Assembly: GCA_963851045.1 (NCBI GenBank)
Contig: CAWKNC010000002.1
Coordinates: forward strand, 1,054,001-1,118,000
Length of the DNA: 64,000 bases
Origin: WHSW01 sp963851045
GTDB lineage: Bacteria; Actinomycetota; Thermoleophilia; Solirubrobacterales; 70-9
Reading direction: 5' to 3'
Made by a program: the position numbers and the translations under genes. Under the pieces are notes generated by a model, which saw nothing but the letters and a program-made list of their open reading frames with translations, did no database searches and was not told where the DNA came from. Each line of letters opens with the position of its first letter. Position 1 is the first letter of the stretch. This document shows, piece after piece, positions 6,713 to 15,352 of this stretch.

Positions 6713-8349
6713 GCCGATTTGCAGCTCCGCCACGGGGGGCGCCGCCGAAGTGGTGGGGCTGGGGCGAGGAGGGCAAGCGCAATCCGCTCGGCCCGCTGGC
6801 GCTCGAGACGCTCGCCGGTGAGCTTGGGGAGGCCCGGCCCACCACGCGTGTCGAGCTGTCGGAGGTTCAGCTCGATCCGCCGCGCGAGCTTCCGGCCACG
6901 ATCGCGCAGGTCGTGGGCACCGAGCACGTCCTCAGCGACGCCGAGTCGCGAATCCGCCGTGCCGCCGGCCGTAGTTATCCCGACCTGCTGCGGCTGCGCT
7001 CAGGAGCCTTGGGGAGCGCTCCGGATGCCGTCGTCCGGCCGGCCGATGCGAGCGAGGTGGCCGCCGTGATCGCCGCCTGTTCGGATGCCGCAGTCGCGGT
7101 CGTCCCGTTCGGTGGCGGCACCAGCGTCGTCGGCGGCGTCGACCCGGTATCCGGGCGGCACGAGCGGGTGATCGCACTCGATCTGGCCCGTCTGCGCGAC
7201 GTCACCGTGGATACGACCTCGCTGACAGCAACGCTCGGGCCCGGCCTTCGCGGCCCCGAGGCCGAATCGGCACTTGCGGCCGCGGGCCTGACCCTCGGCC
7301 ACTTCCCGCAATCGTTCGAGTACGCGACGATCGGCGGCTTCGCTGCAACCCGGTCGGCAGGCCAGGCCTCGAGTGGCTACGGGCGCTTCGACGACCTCGT
7401 CACCGCGCTCGCGATGACAACACCAATCGGTGAGCTGCGCACGCTTTCGACCCCACACACCGCCGCCGGCCCGTCCCTGCGCCAGGTGGCGCTCGGCTCG
7501 GAGGGAATCCTCGGGGTGATCACGGAGGTCACCGTTCGCGTGCGGCCGGCGCCTGCCCTACGGCGATATGAGGCCTGGGTCGCGGCCGACTTTGACTCGG
7601 CGTGCGATCAGGTGCGCAACCTCGCGCAGAGCGACACCCTCCCTGACGTGGTGCGGATCTCCGACGAATCGGAGACGCGGACCTCGCTCGCGCTCTCGGG
7701 TACCTCGGCGGTGAAGCGAAGTCTCCTTGACGCATATCTGGCGATTCGCCGCCGCCGTGGCGGCTGCATCGTGATCTGTGGCTGGGAGGGCGAATCGAAC
7801 TCGGTCGACCGCCGCCGCGCCCTGGCGCTGCCGATCCTGCGCCGGGGGTCGGTGCCCCTCGGCGGATCGCCCGGCCGCGCCTGGGAGCACGGGCGCTACG
7901 AGGGGCCATATCTGCGCGACGAGCTGATGGATCTCGGCTACTTCGTCGACACGCTCGAGACGTCGCATACCTGGTCGCGACTCGGTGAGCTCTACTCAGC
8001 TGTCGGATCGGCGCTCGATCGCGCCCTGGCGGCGGGCGGGACCCCCGCGATCGTCAACTGCCACCTCTCACATGCCTACCGTGACGGCGCCTCGTTGTAC
8101 TTCACCTTCGTTTCTCGCGCCCGTCCCGGCCAGGAGCTCGAGCAGTGGCGCGAGGCGAAGGCGGCTGCATCGGAGGCGATCGTCAGTTGCGGCGCCACGA
8201 TCACCCACCATCACGCCATCGGACGCGACCACGCCCCGTACATGCCTGCTGAGGTCGGCGAGGTCGGTCTCGAGATGCTTAGCGCGCTCAAGGAGCGTCT
8301 CGACCCAGCCGGGGTCATGAATCCCGGCAAGCTCCTGCCCGGGGGCTAG
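6709..8349 (+). CDS. FAD-linked oxidase, alkyldihydroxyacetonephosphate synthase-like
   Basis: The protein is a VAO/PCMH-type flavoprotein. The FAD-binding loop PFGGGTSVVGGV (near residue 130), the FPQSFEYATIGGFAATRSAG segment (near residue 205) and the terminal LDPAGVMNPGKLLP are those of alkyl-DHAP synthases, which exchange the acyl chain of acyl-DHAP for a fatty alcohol and form ether lipids. The N-terminal WWGWGEE is also common in this group. The 546-residue length fits. The start overlaps the stop of the SRPBCC gene. No DHAP acyltransferase is nearby, so the substrate stays an inference. Its last 35 bp overlap the convergent gene. Confidence 0.8.
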   Translation: MSRFAAPPRGAPPKWWGWGEEGKRNPLGPLALETLAGELGEARPTTRVELSEVQLDPPRELPATIAQVVGTEHVLSDAESRIRRAAGRSYPDLLRLRSGALGSAPDAVVRPADASEVAAVIAACSDAAVAVVPFGGGTSVVGGVDPVSGRHERVIALDLARLRDVTVDTTSLTATLGPGLRGPEAESALAAAGLTLGHFPQSFEYATIGGFAATRSAGQASSGYGRFDDLVTALAMTTPIGELRTLSTPHTAAGPSLRQVALGSEGILGVITEVTVRVRPAPALRRYEAWVAADFDSACDQVRNLAQSDTLPDVVRISDESETRTSLALSGTSAVKRSLLDAYLAIRRRRGGCIVICGWEGESNSVDRRRALALPILRRGSVPLGGSPGRAWEHGRYEGPYLRDELMDLGYFVDTLETSHTWSRLGELYSAVGSALDRALAAGGTPAIVNCHLSHAYRDGASLYFTFVSRARPGQELEQWREAKAAASEAIVSCGATITHHHAIGRDHAPYMPAEVGEVGLEMLSALKERLDPAGVMNPGKLLPGG

Positions 8350-9358
8350 TTGCCCTCGGACTGGCGCCGCCCTGGCCGCCACCGGCCGGGATCTCGCCGC
8401 GCAGGATCTTCTCACCGGGCTCGTTGAGAACCAGCTCGGTGTTGTCGATCGCGTCGCGGATCAGCGACTCGATCGTCTTGATTGGCGCGATTGAGACGTC
8501 CACGTAACGGACACGGGCGATCACCGGCAGCACAGCCGAGGGGATCGCAAAGCGGTTTTGGTAGCTCCCGTTCTGGTTGACGACGATCGGCGACAGGGGA
8601 TAGCCCTTGTCCTCGGTCAGCATCAGCCAGGCCACATAGGTCTGCTCGCCGGGGGCCGGATCGAGGCCGCGGATGTCCAGATCGATGTAGGGCTGGTCTC
8701 CGGTGGCCAGGCCGAAGACCGCTGTCCCGGATGCGTCGCCACCGCCGATGGGCTGGAGATCGACCGATTGCAGCTGTTCGTCTGCCGCGGCCGCTGAGGT
8801 TGTCGTCGCGCCGTCGGTCGCGGTGCCGTCCGCATCGTCGCCTCCGCCGAAGGCCCCCGTGATCGCGAGAACGATCACGATCAAAAGCACGGCGCCGGTT
8901 GAACCGATGAGAAGCAGCCGGCCCTGGGATTCGCTCAAGCCGTCAAGGCCAAACCGCGACCCGCCAGCGGACCTCGCACCGTCGCCAGCCGGCGATGCGG
9001 GGCGACGCAAAAGGCCGCCGCCGGCCGGGCGCGGCTCGCCGGGGAGCCTCGGAAGCTCAGCAGTCGGGAACATCAGGCGCAGCCGGACCGCGAGCTCAGT
9101 CGCAATCTTGAGGTCCTCGGGATCGTCGCGAAGGTGGCGCGAGGCATCGGCACGCCCGATCGGATCGGCTTGGCCGAGCAGATAATCCGTGATCCCGACC
9201 TTCTGGTCGGGATCGGTGCCCACCAGCTCCGTGAGCGCAGCGCGGGCCCGCGCGCGAACGTCGGCCTCGTCCTGACCGAGCAGGGCAGCGAGGTCCGAGT
9301 AGCTCTGGCCGCGCTCGAGCAAAAGCTGCAAGGTGGCGCGCTGATCCGGGGTGATCAT
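8315..9358 (-). CDS. Membrane protein with N-terminal HTH and RskA-like extracellular domain
   Basis: Residues 1-45 resemble a sigma region 4-like helix-turn-helix (LERGQSYSDLAALLGQ). Residues 50-100 (DYLLGQ...A...L) recall an anti-sigma domain. A single membrane segment follows at about 153-170 (LLLIGSTGAVLLIVIVLAI), then a Thr/Ala-rich linker and a C-terminal domain with the TYVAWLML pattern seen in anti-sigma-K (RskA) proteins. The combination suggests a membrane-bound regulator with cytoplasmic and external sensing parts. No sigma factor gene is adjacent. TAGGCT 9 nt upstream of the ATG may be a -10 element. The 3' end overlaps the AGPS-like gene tail to tail by 35 bp. Confidence 0.6.
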   Translation of the reverse strand: MITPDQRATLQLLLERGQSYSDLAALLGQDEADVRARARAALTELVGTDPDQKVGITDYLLGQADPIGRADASRHLRDDPEDLKIATELAVRLRLMFPTAELPRLPGEPRPAGGGLLRRPASPAGDGARSAGGSRFGLDGLSESQGRLLLIGSTGAVLLIVIVLAITGAFGGGDDADGTATDGATTTSAAAADEQLQSVDLQPIGGGDASGTAVFGLATGDQPYIDLDIRGLDPAPGEQTYVAWLMLTEDKGYPLSPIVVNQNGSYQNRFAIPSAVLPVIARVRYVDVSIAPIKTIESLIRDAIDNTELVLNEPGEKILRGEIPAGGGQGGASPRATSPRAGACRDS

Positions 9359-9414
9359 GCGGTCGGAAGCCTACGGGTTAGGGCTCTCGGGCTCGCCGCC
9401 TGTCCAAGCGTCGG

Positions 9415-9420
9415 TAGGGT
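9415..9420 (+). promoter_or_regulatory. -10 hexamer of a likely leaderless thioesterase mRNA
   Basis: TAGGGT ends 6 nt before the GTG at 9427, and no Shine-Dalgarno sequence is present. The same TAGGGT-N6-GTG arrangement precedes the DUF3052 gene at 23958. Confidence 0.5.
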
Positions 9421-9426
9421 CCGTGC

Positions 9427-9831
9427 GTGGCCGATGCGGCGAACCCCGGCGACGGACTGAGCGAGACGCTCGGATTCGAGTACCTCGGGGGGACTCCCGA
9501 GCGCATCGAGGGGCGCTTTGAGGTCACCGATCGCGTCCGCCAGCCGTTCGGGATCGTCCACGGCGGCGCGTTCGCGGCTCTTGCCGAGACCCTCTGCTCG
9601 GCGGGAACCTATGCCGCGGTCGCGGCCGACGGGATGGTCGCAATGGGCCAGTCCAACAACGCGAGCTTCCTGCGCCCGATCTCGTCGGGCCACGCAAACG
9701 CTGTTGCCACCGCACGGCATCGTGGCCGTACGACCTGGATCTGGGACTGCGAGATCAGCGACGACGAAGGGCGGCTCTGCGCGCTCGTGCGAATGACGAT
9801 CGCGGTACGCCCGCGACCGCCCGGCGTCTAG
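9427..9831 (+). CDS. PaaI-family hotdog thioesterase
   Basis: The 134-residue protein has the hotdog-fold signature GIVHGGAFAALAETLCSAGTY, including the HGG turn and the acidic residue of the central helix, followed by NNASFLRPISSGHANAVAT. PaaI-type enzymes hydrolyse acyl- or aryl-CoA thioesters in the cytoplasm, usually as tetramers. The acyl group cannot be deduced. The gene stands alone between a divergent membrane regulator and a convergent GH3 gene. Confidence 0.85.
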   Translation: MADAANPGDGLSETLGFEYLGGTPERIEGRFEVTDRVRQPFGIVHGGAFAALAETLCSAGTYAAVAADGMVAMGQSNNASFLRPISSGHANAVATARHRGRTTWIWDCEISDDEGRLCALVRMTIAVRPRPPGV

Positions 9832-9855
9832 CCGGGATCTCGCGGCTGGTGGGCA

Positions 9856-10989
9856 TCAGCCCGCAAAGCCATCGCGCAGCACATTGACCCGTACGCACGC
9901 GTCCGTGGCACGCTCACGCAAGCGCTCGCGACGGCGGATCGCCCGCGTCAGATCCTTATGAGTCGAGCTGACATCAGAGCTGGCGTAAAGCAGCAGGTCG
10001 TCGCCCGCCTTTGCCGCCGCGATGGCGGCCTCTCCTGAGTCATAGCCAGCCCCTGTGATCGCCCCCGCGCCGAGCGCGTCGGTGATGATCACGCCCTGAT
10101 AGCCGAGCTGCTCGCGCAGGATCCCCGAGACGATCCGCCGGGAGAGCGACGCCGGGTGCTCCTTGTCATAGGCGGGATAGATCGCGTTGGAGACCATGAC
10201 CAGGGGAAAGCCCCCGGCTGGGCGAAACGGGGGAAAGCCCCTCGCAATGGCGTGGCGAGAGGCGTCGATCGAGCTCGGCTCGAAGTCGGTGTTGACCGTT
10301 GCCCTGCCCAGGCCGGGAAAGTGCTTGGCCGTGGCTGCCACACCACCATCCTCGAGGCCCTCGCCAAAGGCTGCGACGAGCCTTGAAACGCGGCCCGGCT
10401 GGTTGCCGAATGCGCGGGAGGCGATGAAGGCCCCGTCGACGGCGGGAACGTCGGCAACGGGAGCGAGATCGACGTTGATGCCGAGCTTCGCGAGCGCCCG
10501 GCCGGTCTTTCGACCCTGCGAACGCGCCTCTCGGGCACCCTTGGCGCCCATCTGCGGCGCTGACAGCTCGGGGGGCAGGCTCGAGAACCGTTTGACCTCA
10601 CCACCCTCCTGATCGACAGCGACCACGGGTGGCGGCTGGCCGGATCGGCGAGCAATCCTGTGGAGTTTCGCAATCTCATCCTCGAGAGCGCCCAAACCGA
10701 CCTCGGGTGGGGGGAAGAGGATGACGCCGGCGATCTCGCCTCTCTTCAGGGCCCGTCTGGTGGCACGGGTTGCGGTTCCCTCCATGCCGACGATCAGCAT
10801 CTCGCCGGCGAGGCGCCCCGGCTTCGATGCGATCTCACTCGGACATGTCGCCGCCGCTGCTGCAGTGCCCCTGGGTTCCTCCTCGCCGCCGTTGGACGCT
10901 CCGGCGCCAACGACCGCACCCGCGATCAGCGCTGCCGCGGCCGTGACGCCCAGCGCTGCCCTACGTCGACGTGCTGCGGCCGGCTTCAT
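9856..10989 (-). CDS. Secreted glycoside hydrolase family 3 protein, NagZ-like
   Basis: A signal peptide (RRRRAALGVTAAAALIAG...) precedes a GH3 domain with VVAVDQEGGEVKRF, KHFPGLG and the nucleophile region VIITDALGAGAI. NagZ-type enzymes remove N-acetylglucosamine from peptidoglycan fragments and normally carry an Asp-His pair in the KHFPGHGDT-x2-DSH loop as acid/base. Here the loop reads KHFPGLGRATVNTDFE and the histidine is absent, so either another residue acts or the substrate differs. The ATG overlaps the stop of the potassium-channel gene (ATGA). The 377-residue length is normal. Confidence 0.8.
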   Translation of the reverse strand: MKPAAARRRRAALGVTAAAALIAGAVVGAGASNGGEEEPRGTAAAAATCPSEIASKPGRLAGEMLIVGMEGTATRATRRALKRGEIAGVILFPPPEVGLGALEDEIAKLHRIARRSGQPPPVVAVDQEGGEVKRFSSLPPELSAPQMGAKGAREARSQGRKTGRALAKLGINVDLAPVADVPAVDGAFIASRAFGNQPGRVSRLVAAFGEGLEDGGVAATAKHFPGLGRATVNTDFEPSSIDASRHAIARGFPPFRPAGGFPLVMVSNAIYPAYDKEHPASLSRRIVSGILREQLGYQGVIITDALGAGAITGAGYDSGEAAIAAAKAGDDLLLYASSDVSSTHKDLTRAIRRRERLRERATDACVRVNVLRDGFAG

Positions 10990-11645
10990 TGTGCGAGCGG
11001 CCGGCCCGCGCGGCCAATGTTGGCGATGATCAGCGCAACGACCGTGACGAGGTAGATCTGCCCGGTCAGCGCCTCGGAGATCACAAAGGATCTGCCGAGC
11101 GAGGTGGCGGCGGTCAGGTCACCGAATCCAGTCGTAGTGAGCGTCACAAAGCTGAAGTAAAGGAAATCCGACTGATCGCCTCTGGTGATCTGGGCGAAGA
11201 ACGACTCGTTCGTCAGCGCCTCAATCGCACCGTACGTGAAGGCAAACGCCATGCCGACGAGCAGATACACGCAAAGGACGCCGAACATCGTCCGCAGCGT
11301 TATCGCACCCGCGGCTCTGGCCTGGCGAACGATTCCCTGGCCGATCGCCAGCGGAGCGAGAACGACCAGCATCAGCGTGACGATGCGCGACGCTGCCTCA
11401 TCGACTTCGCTCGAGCCGATCGAAAGGCCGAGGGTGCCGAGCACGGCTAGTCCGCAAGCGATCGAGGCGGCGCGCACGATCCATCGATGCGCGCCCGAGA
11501 CGGTCAGCGCCGCGATCAGGGTGACGCCCTGAAGCGCCAGCGCGCCGACGCGTGCCGCCTCGGTGTCGCCGGCCGCGAGCTGAAAGACGAGCGAGAACGC
11601 GATGAGCAGCAGCAGCCAGCCGTAGCCAAAGCCGTCCGCGTGCAT
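10986..11645 (-). CDS. Two-TM-type potassium channel protein (ion channel 2 family)
   Basis: The C-terminal half contains a pore loop TLTTTGFGDL, a variant of the TVGYG selectivity filter, between two membrane helices. Four or more further hydrophobic segments precede it, giving about six membrane helices. No cytoplasmic RCK domain follows, so gating is unclear. The start is uncertain: ATG 11645 lies directly before the first membrane helix, while a GTG at 11690 has GGAGG only 1 nt upstream. The gene lies between a small membrane protein and a GH3 gene, with an ATGA overlap to the latter. Confidence 0.75.
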   Translation of the reverse strand: MHADGFGYGWLLLLIAFSLVFQLAAGDTEAARVGALALQGVTLIAALTVSGAHRWIVRAASIACGLAVLGTLGLSIGSSEVDEAASRIVTLMLVVLAPLAIGQGIVRQARAAGAITLRTMFGVLCVYLLVGMAFAFTYGAIEALTNESFFAQITRGDQSDFLYFSFVTLTTTGFGDLTAATSLGRSFVISEALTGQIYLVTVVALIIANIGRAGRPLAQ

Positions 11646-11697
11646 GTGACGCCGCCATCGCGGCGCGCTCGGGTCGAGCGCTCCCGGCACGCCTCCT

Positions 11698-11931
11698 TCA
11701 TAGAGCGCGAGCCGGACGGAGCAGTCCCCAGGCGGAGACGATCGCCCACACGGTTTCGAGCAAGACGAAGCCCCACTGCTCCTCGACGACCGCGAGGTAG
11801 GCGAGGATTGCGGAGCCAACGAGGTTCAGGATCAGGTACGCGCTCGACTCGACGCTGAGCTTGCCCATCTGAGCCGCCATGAACCCCGCCAGGATCAGCA
11901 GCGCTCCGACGATCTGAATCGCCTGGTCCAT
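11698..11931 (-). CDS. Small membrane protein, CBU_0592-like
   Basis: Only the last 77 residues of a longer open frame look real. They begin MDQAIQIVGALLILAGFM and contain three hydrophobic helices (residues 5-20, 28-47 and 53-70), matching the small CBU_0592-type membrane domain, whose function is unknown. The upstream part of the frame is arginine/serine-rich and overlaps the divergent gene at 11975. Its stop lies just inside or before the channel gene, so the two are likely co-transcribed. Confidence 0.55.
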   Translation of the reverse strand: MDQAIQIVGALLILAGFMAAQMGKLSVESSAYLILNLVGSAILAYLAVVEEQWGFVLLETVWAIVSAWGLLRPARAL

Positions 11932-11974
11932 CCGAGTCAGGTTAGAAGCGCGCGGCTGGTAGCCTCGCGCCGCG

Positions 11975-12400
11975 ATGGCCGAAGACGAATATCGCATCGA
12001 GATCGACATCCACGAATCGGTGCACGGACAGTTGACCGAGCGTCTGCGCAGCCTCGACCTCGATGATGAGGTGCAGGAGCGTCTTGGCGACCGCGTCATC
12101 GTCACCCGAGACGGTGAGAAGCTCTTCGTCTACGCGCAATCAGCCACCGCGGTCCGGGAGGCCGAGTCGGTCGTCCGCGGCGTTCTCGCCGAGGAGCGCC
12201 TCGACGACGCGGAGGTTCGCCGGCGCCGCTGGAACGCGGCTGAACGCTTCTGGCAGGACGCCGATGAGCCGCTCGCCGAGGCGGACGCGGACACGCCGCC
12301 CGACCCGGCCAGGACGGCGACAAATAAGGACCTTCAGCACCCGTTCTTCGTCTTCGTCGAGGCGCACGAACCCGAGTTTCTGCGCGACCTCGGCGTCTAG
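11975..12400 (+). CDS. Conserved hypothetical acidic protein
   Basis: The 141-residue protein has an N-terminal alpha/beta segment (EYRIEIDIHESVHGQLTERL, DRVIVTRDGEKLFVYA, AVREAESVVRGVL), then a linker rich in Asp, Glu and Pro, and ends HPFFVFVEAHEPEFLRDLGV. The order beta-helix-beta-beta-helix could be a small ferredoxin-like fold. I do not recognise the family. TAGCCT lies 9 nt before the ATG. The stop codon overlaps the stop of the convergent multicopper oxidase. Confidence 0.65.
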   Translation: MAEDEYRIEIDIHESVHGQLTERLRSLDLDDEVQERLGDRVIVTRDGEKLFVYAQSATAVREAESVVRGVLAEERLDDAEVRRRRWNAAERFWQDADEPLAEADADTPPDPARTATNKDLQHPFFVFVEAHEPEFLRDLGV

Positions 12401-13992
12401 CTCACGCCGCGCGCAACGACCTCGAACTGCGACATCAGGCCGTGGTCTTCGTGGTCGAGCATGTGACAGTGAACGACGTACTTGCCGGTGTAATCGGAGA
12501 AGCGGCCCGCGATGACGATCGACTCATCGGCGTCGAGCAAGAACGTCTCCTTCAGGCAACGTTCGGCGGGAGGTGGACGCTTGCCGTTGCGCGAGAGCAT
12601 GTACCAGTCCGCGGCATGCAGGTGCATCAGGTGGGGCACGGCCGTGCGGTTGCGCAGCTGCCAGGTGACGGTTGAGTCGACCTCAGCCGTGGTCTCCACG
12701 CGGGAGGGGTCGAAGGTCTTGCCGTTGATCAGCCAGGTGGGAAGGAGCCCGGAGCTGATCGTGATGTCCCAGTTGTGCTGCGGGTTAGGCGCAGCATCGG
12801 CGACCCAGGCGGGAAGGGGACGCAGCCTTGCCGGAACGCTGGTGGAGTCGGTCGCCCGCCCGCCGACGCGAAACTGCATGAGTGGGCCGTTGAAGATCCG
12901 CTGCTCGAGCGATCCCCCCTTGCCGCGGCGGCGGACGCTCAGCAACTCGACCCGCGAGCCCTTGGCGCGGCGGAAGTCGACGATCACCTCGACTCGCTCG
13001 CCGGGGCCAATTCGGATGCGTCGTCGCCTCAGCGCCTGGGGCATCAGGCCACTCTCGGTCGCGACCTGGATCATCGGGTCGCCGTTTGACAGTTCGAGGT
13101 CGTAGGCCGTGAAGTTGGAGGCGTTCAGCAGGCGCAGCCGGTGGCGCGTGGCGCTGACCTTGTGATGGGGATGAAGGGCCCCGTTGACAAGCACTGTGGA
13201 GCCGATGACGCCGTCGTTTGGAGCGTGGGCACCCCGGGCGAAGGGGTCCGTCAGCTGATTGCGCCTGTCGAAAGAGCGGTCGACCAGCATCAGCGGGATG
13301 TCACGTTCACCGGTTGGTAGCGGCAGGGACGAGTCGAATTCGTCGTCGACGATCCACATCCCGGCGAGGCCTTTCCAGACGTTCGAGGCCGTTCGCTCGA
13401 GGCGGTGGTCGTGGTACCACTGAAAGGCGGCCCGCTCGGGAGCGCCGTCCTCGGTCAGCGCGTAGTCGTAGGTGCGCTTGTCTCCCGGTCCAATCAGGAG
13501 GTCGTTGCCTGACTGCCTGGCGCTGAGGTCGCGCCGCACCTGGCAGTAGAGGGCACGCGGCTGGGCAGCGGTGAGGCCGCCGGGCTGGCCGTCGTCCTCG
13601 GTGCGATTGTGACCGCCATGGAGGTGGACGGTGAGCTCGCCCGCCGATGGTGGAAGCCGGTGTTCGAAGGTGACCTGGGTGCGCTCGCCTGCGGGCCTGC
13701 GGATCGTCGGGCCGGGAAACGTGCCGTCATAGGTCCACATCCGTGTCGGAGCGCCAGGCAGCGCTGCGATCTCGGCCTCGCGGATAGGGATCTCGATTTG
13801 GGCATCGCTGATGACGCGCGGGATGCGGAGAGCGCCCGCATATCTCGGCGGCTTCGCGGTACCTAATCGTGCGGCGAGGGCGGGCGAGAGCGGACGCCCC
13901 GGCAGCGTCGCCGCCAGAGCGCCCGCGGTACCCGCCGCGAGAAGGGAGCGGCGGGAAAGCCGCCGCTCCCGCTCGCGCGGATCAGAGGTCAA
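12397..13992 (-). CDS. Multicopper oxidase, Tat-exported
   Basis: The N-terminus RERRLSRRSLLAAGTAGALAA is a twin-arginine signal. The copper motifs of a three-domain oxidase are present: HLHGGHN, WYHDHRLERT, HLMHLHAADW and HCHMLDHEDHGLM. Laccase/CotA-type enzymes oxidise metals or phenols and reduce oxygen to water outside the membrane. The 531-residue length is typical. It is 8 nt behind the cupredoxin gene, which may pass electrons to it. The start is taken as TTG at 13992; no clear Shine-Dalgarno is seen. Confidence 0.9.
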   Translation of the reverse strand: MTSDPRERERRLSRRSLLAAGTAGALAATLPGRPLSPALAARLGTAKPPRYAGALRIPRVISDAQIEIPIREAEIAALPGAPTRMWTYDGTFPGPTIRRPAGERTQVTFEHRLPPSAGELTVHLHGGHNRTEDDGQPGGLTAAQPRALYCQVRRDLSARQSGNDLLIGPGDKRTYDYALTEDGAPERAAFQWYHDHRLERTASNVWKGLAGMWIVDDEFDSSLPLPTGERDIPLMLVDRSFDRRNQLTDPFARGAHAPNDGVIGSTVLVNGALHPHHKVSATRHRLRLLNASNFTAYDLELSNGDPMIQVATESGLMPQALRRRRIRIGPGERVEVIVDFRRAKGSRVELLSVRRRGKGGSLEQRIFNGPLMQFRVGGRATDSTSVPARLRPLPAWVADAAPNPQHNWDITISSGLLPTWLINGKTFDPSRVETTAEVDSTVTWQLRNRTAVPHLMHLHAADWYMLSRNGKRPPPAERCLKETFLLDADESIVIAGRFSDYTGKYVVHCHMLDHEDHGLMSQFEVVARGVS

Positions 13993-14000
13993 TGACGTGG

Positions 14001-14561
14001 TTAGTCCGTGACCTTGACCGAGCCGGCCATCTCCGGGTGGACAGCGCAGAAGTAGCGCAGCGTCTCACCGGATCCAGCGGAGACCTTCTGCTTGAAGGTC
14101 TGGCCTTCCTTCTCGGAGACCCAAGAGTCACCCGTGCGCTTGAGAGTGCCCTCGCGGTCCCAGCCGGCGTCGCCGACCTCAACCGGGTTGCGGCCGACCA
14201 CGCCGCTTTGAAGGTCGACCTCATGCCACTCGATGATCGCTCCGCAGATCGCCGCGAACTTCCTAGCGCAGTCCTTGATCGCAGAGGGCTTGGTCGGAAT
14301 GTCCTTCTTGCGAACGAGCGAGAAGGTGTGCGGCCCCACCTTGGCGGGGTCGGTCGCGTTCTTGATCTTCAGAACCTCGCCCTCGCGGACCGTCTTGGGG
14401 CCGTCGAAATAGAGGAGCTTGCCGTCCTGCTTCATCTTGATGACCGCTGCGTGGGCCTTCTCTGAGTCGCTCGCCGTAGCGCTGGCGGCTGCGCCGGAAA
14501 CGGTGAGAGCTACCAGTGCCGCCGCTGCACCAAGCAGGCGCGGCATTCTTGCCTTAGTCAA
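14001..14561 (-). CDS. Secreted cupredoxin (plastocyanin-like)
   Basis: After a signal peptide (LLGAAAALVALTVSGAAASA) the protein has the type I copper pattern: a His in VGPHTFSLV and Cys, His, Met in YFCAVHPEMAGSVKV. Two further cysteines (DCARKFAAIC) may form a disulfide in an insertion of about 50 residues that ordinary plastocyanins lack. I chose the TTG at 14561 because AGGAAGGA lies 9 nt upstream; the ATG at 14546 has only a weak site. The multicopper oxidase gene follows 8 nt downstream, so the two probably form an electron-transfer pair. Confidence 0.85.
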   Translation of the reverse strand: MTKARMPRLLGAAAALVALTVSGAAASATASDSEKAHAAVIKMKQDGKLLYFDGPKTVREGEVLKIKNATDPAKVGPHTFSLVRKKDIPTKPSAIKDCARKFAAICGAIIEWHEVDLQSGVVGRNPVEVGDAGWDREGTLKRTGDSWVSEKEGQTFKQKVSAGSGETLRYFCAVHPEMAGSVKVTD

Positions 14562-14704
14562 CTGAGTGATTCCTTCCTGGGGGCCGCTTGGTGGGGCGGC
14601 CACGAGATTCATAGGACTCGCACGCTACCCCCAGCGCGCTTCGCACCGGGGCAGAATAGTGGGCCGGCGGACGGCACCGCGTCCACCTCCGCGATGATTC
14701 ATCC

Positions 14705-15352
14705 GTGACGAGCGGTGAAGAATCGACTCTGGTCATCACCGCCGACGATTACGGCTACCGACCCGCCTATGACGCGGGGATAGTCCTCGCCGCAAGCGCC
14801 GGCGCGATCGACCGTGTGTCGGTGATGGCCGCACGCGAGCTCGATCCCGATCCCCTGGGCGCGACCGCCGTGGCCGTGGGCCTCCATCTTGAGCCCGGGA
14901 GCTCGATTGCCGACCAGGTGCGCCGGTTCGACGCCCTGTTCAGCCGCCCCCCGGCTTTTATCGACGGCCACCGCCACAGCCACGTCGAACCGCGCATGGC
15001 TGGCGTGGTCACCGCGGTCGCTCTCGAGCTCGATATACCTGTGCGCTCGATCAATCCGCCACATCGCGCGCAGTTGCGCCGAGACGGCGTCCGAACGACA
15101 GATCGGCTCGTCGGGCGCATGTTCGAACATCACGCCGCCCTCCCGCTCGAGATCGACCGCTGGCTCTCCGGCGCCCGCGCGCTCTCCGGGACGACCGAAT
15201 GGATCGTGCACCCGGGCTACCGCGACCCGGACGGCGGATCGGCCTACGACGCGGGTCGCCCCGAGGATCTCGCCCTCGTCTTGGCGTTAGGCGACCGGGA
15301 GCGCTGGCGCGCCGCCGGGATTGAGCGCTCGTCGCTGACCGTCAGCCGGTAG
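14705..15352 (+). CDS. YdjC/ChbG-family carbohydrate deacetylase
   Basis: The metal-binding motifs of the YdjC family are visible: VITADDYGY near residue 10, GLHLEPG near residue 60 and DGHRHSHVEP near residue 85. ChbG-type enzymes remove acetyl groups from chito-oligosaccharides, and HpnK relatives act on hopanoid sugars. The protein is 215 residues, somewhat shorter than typical (about 240-280). It begins with GTG. The last 11 bp overlap the convergent acyltransferase gene. Confidence 0.8.
   Translation: MTSGEESTLVITADDYGYRPAYDAGIVLAASAGAIDRVSVMAARELDPDPLGATAVAVGLHLEPGSSIADQVRRFDALFSRPPAFIDGHRHSHVEPRMAGVVTAVALELDIPVRSINPPHRAQLRRDGVRTTDRLVGRMFEHHAALPLEIDRWLSGARALSGTTEWIVHPGYRDPDGGSAYDAGRPEDLALVLALGDRERWRAAGIERSSLTVSR

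Noticed and set aside
11516..11776. Minus-strand frame starting at ATG 11701, which overlaps the stop of the small membrane protein
   Set aside because: It is out of frame with the channel protein and encodes an Arg/Ser/Cys-rich sequence without any domain.
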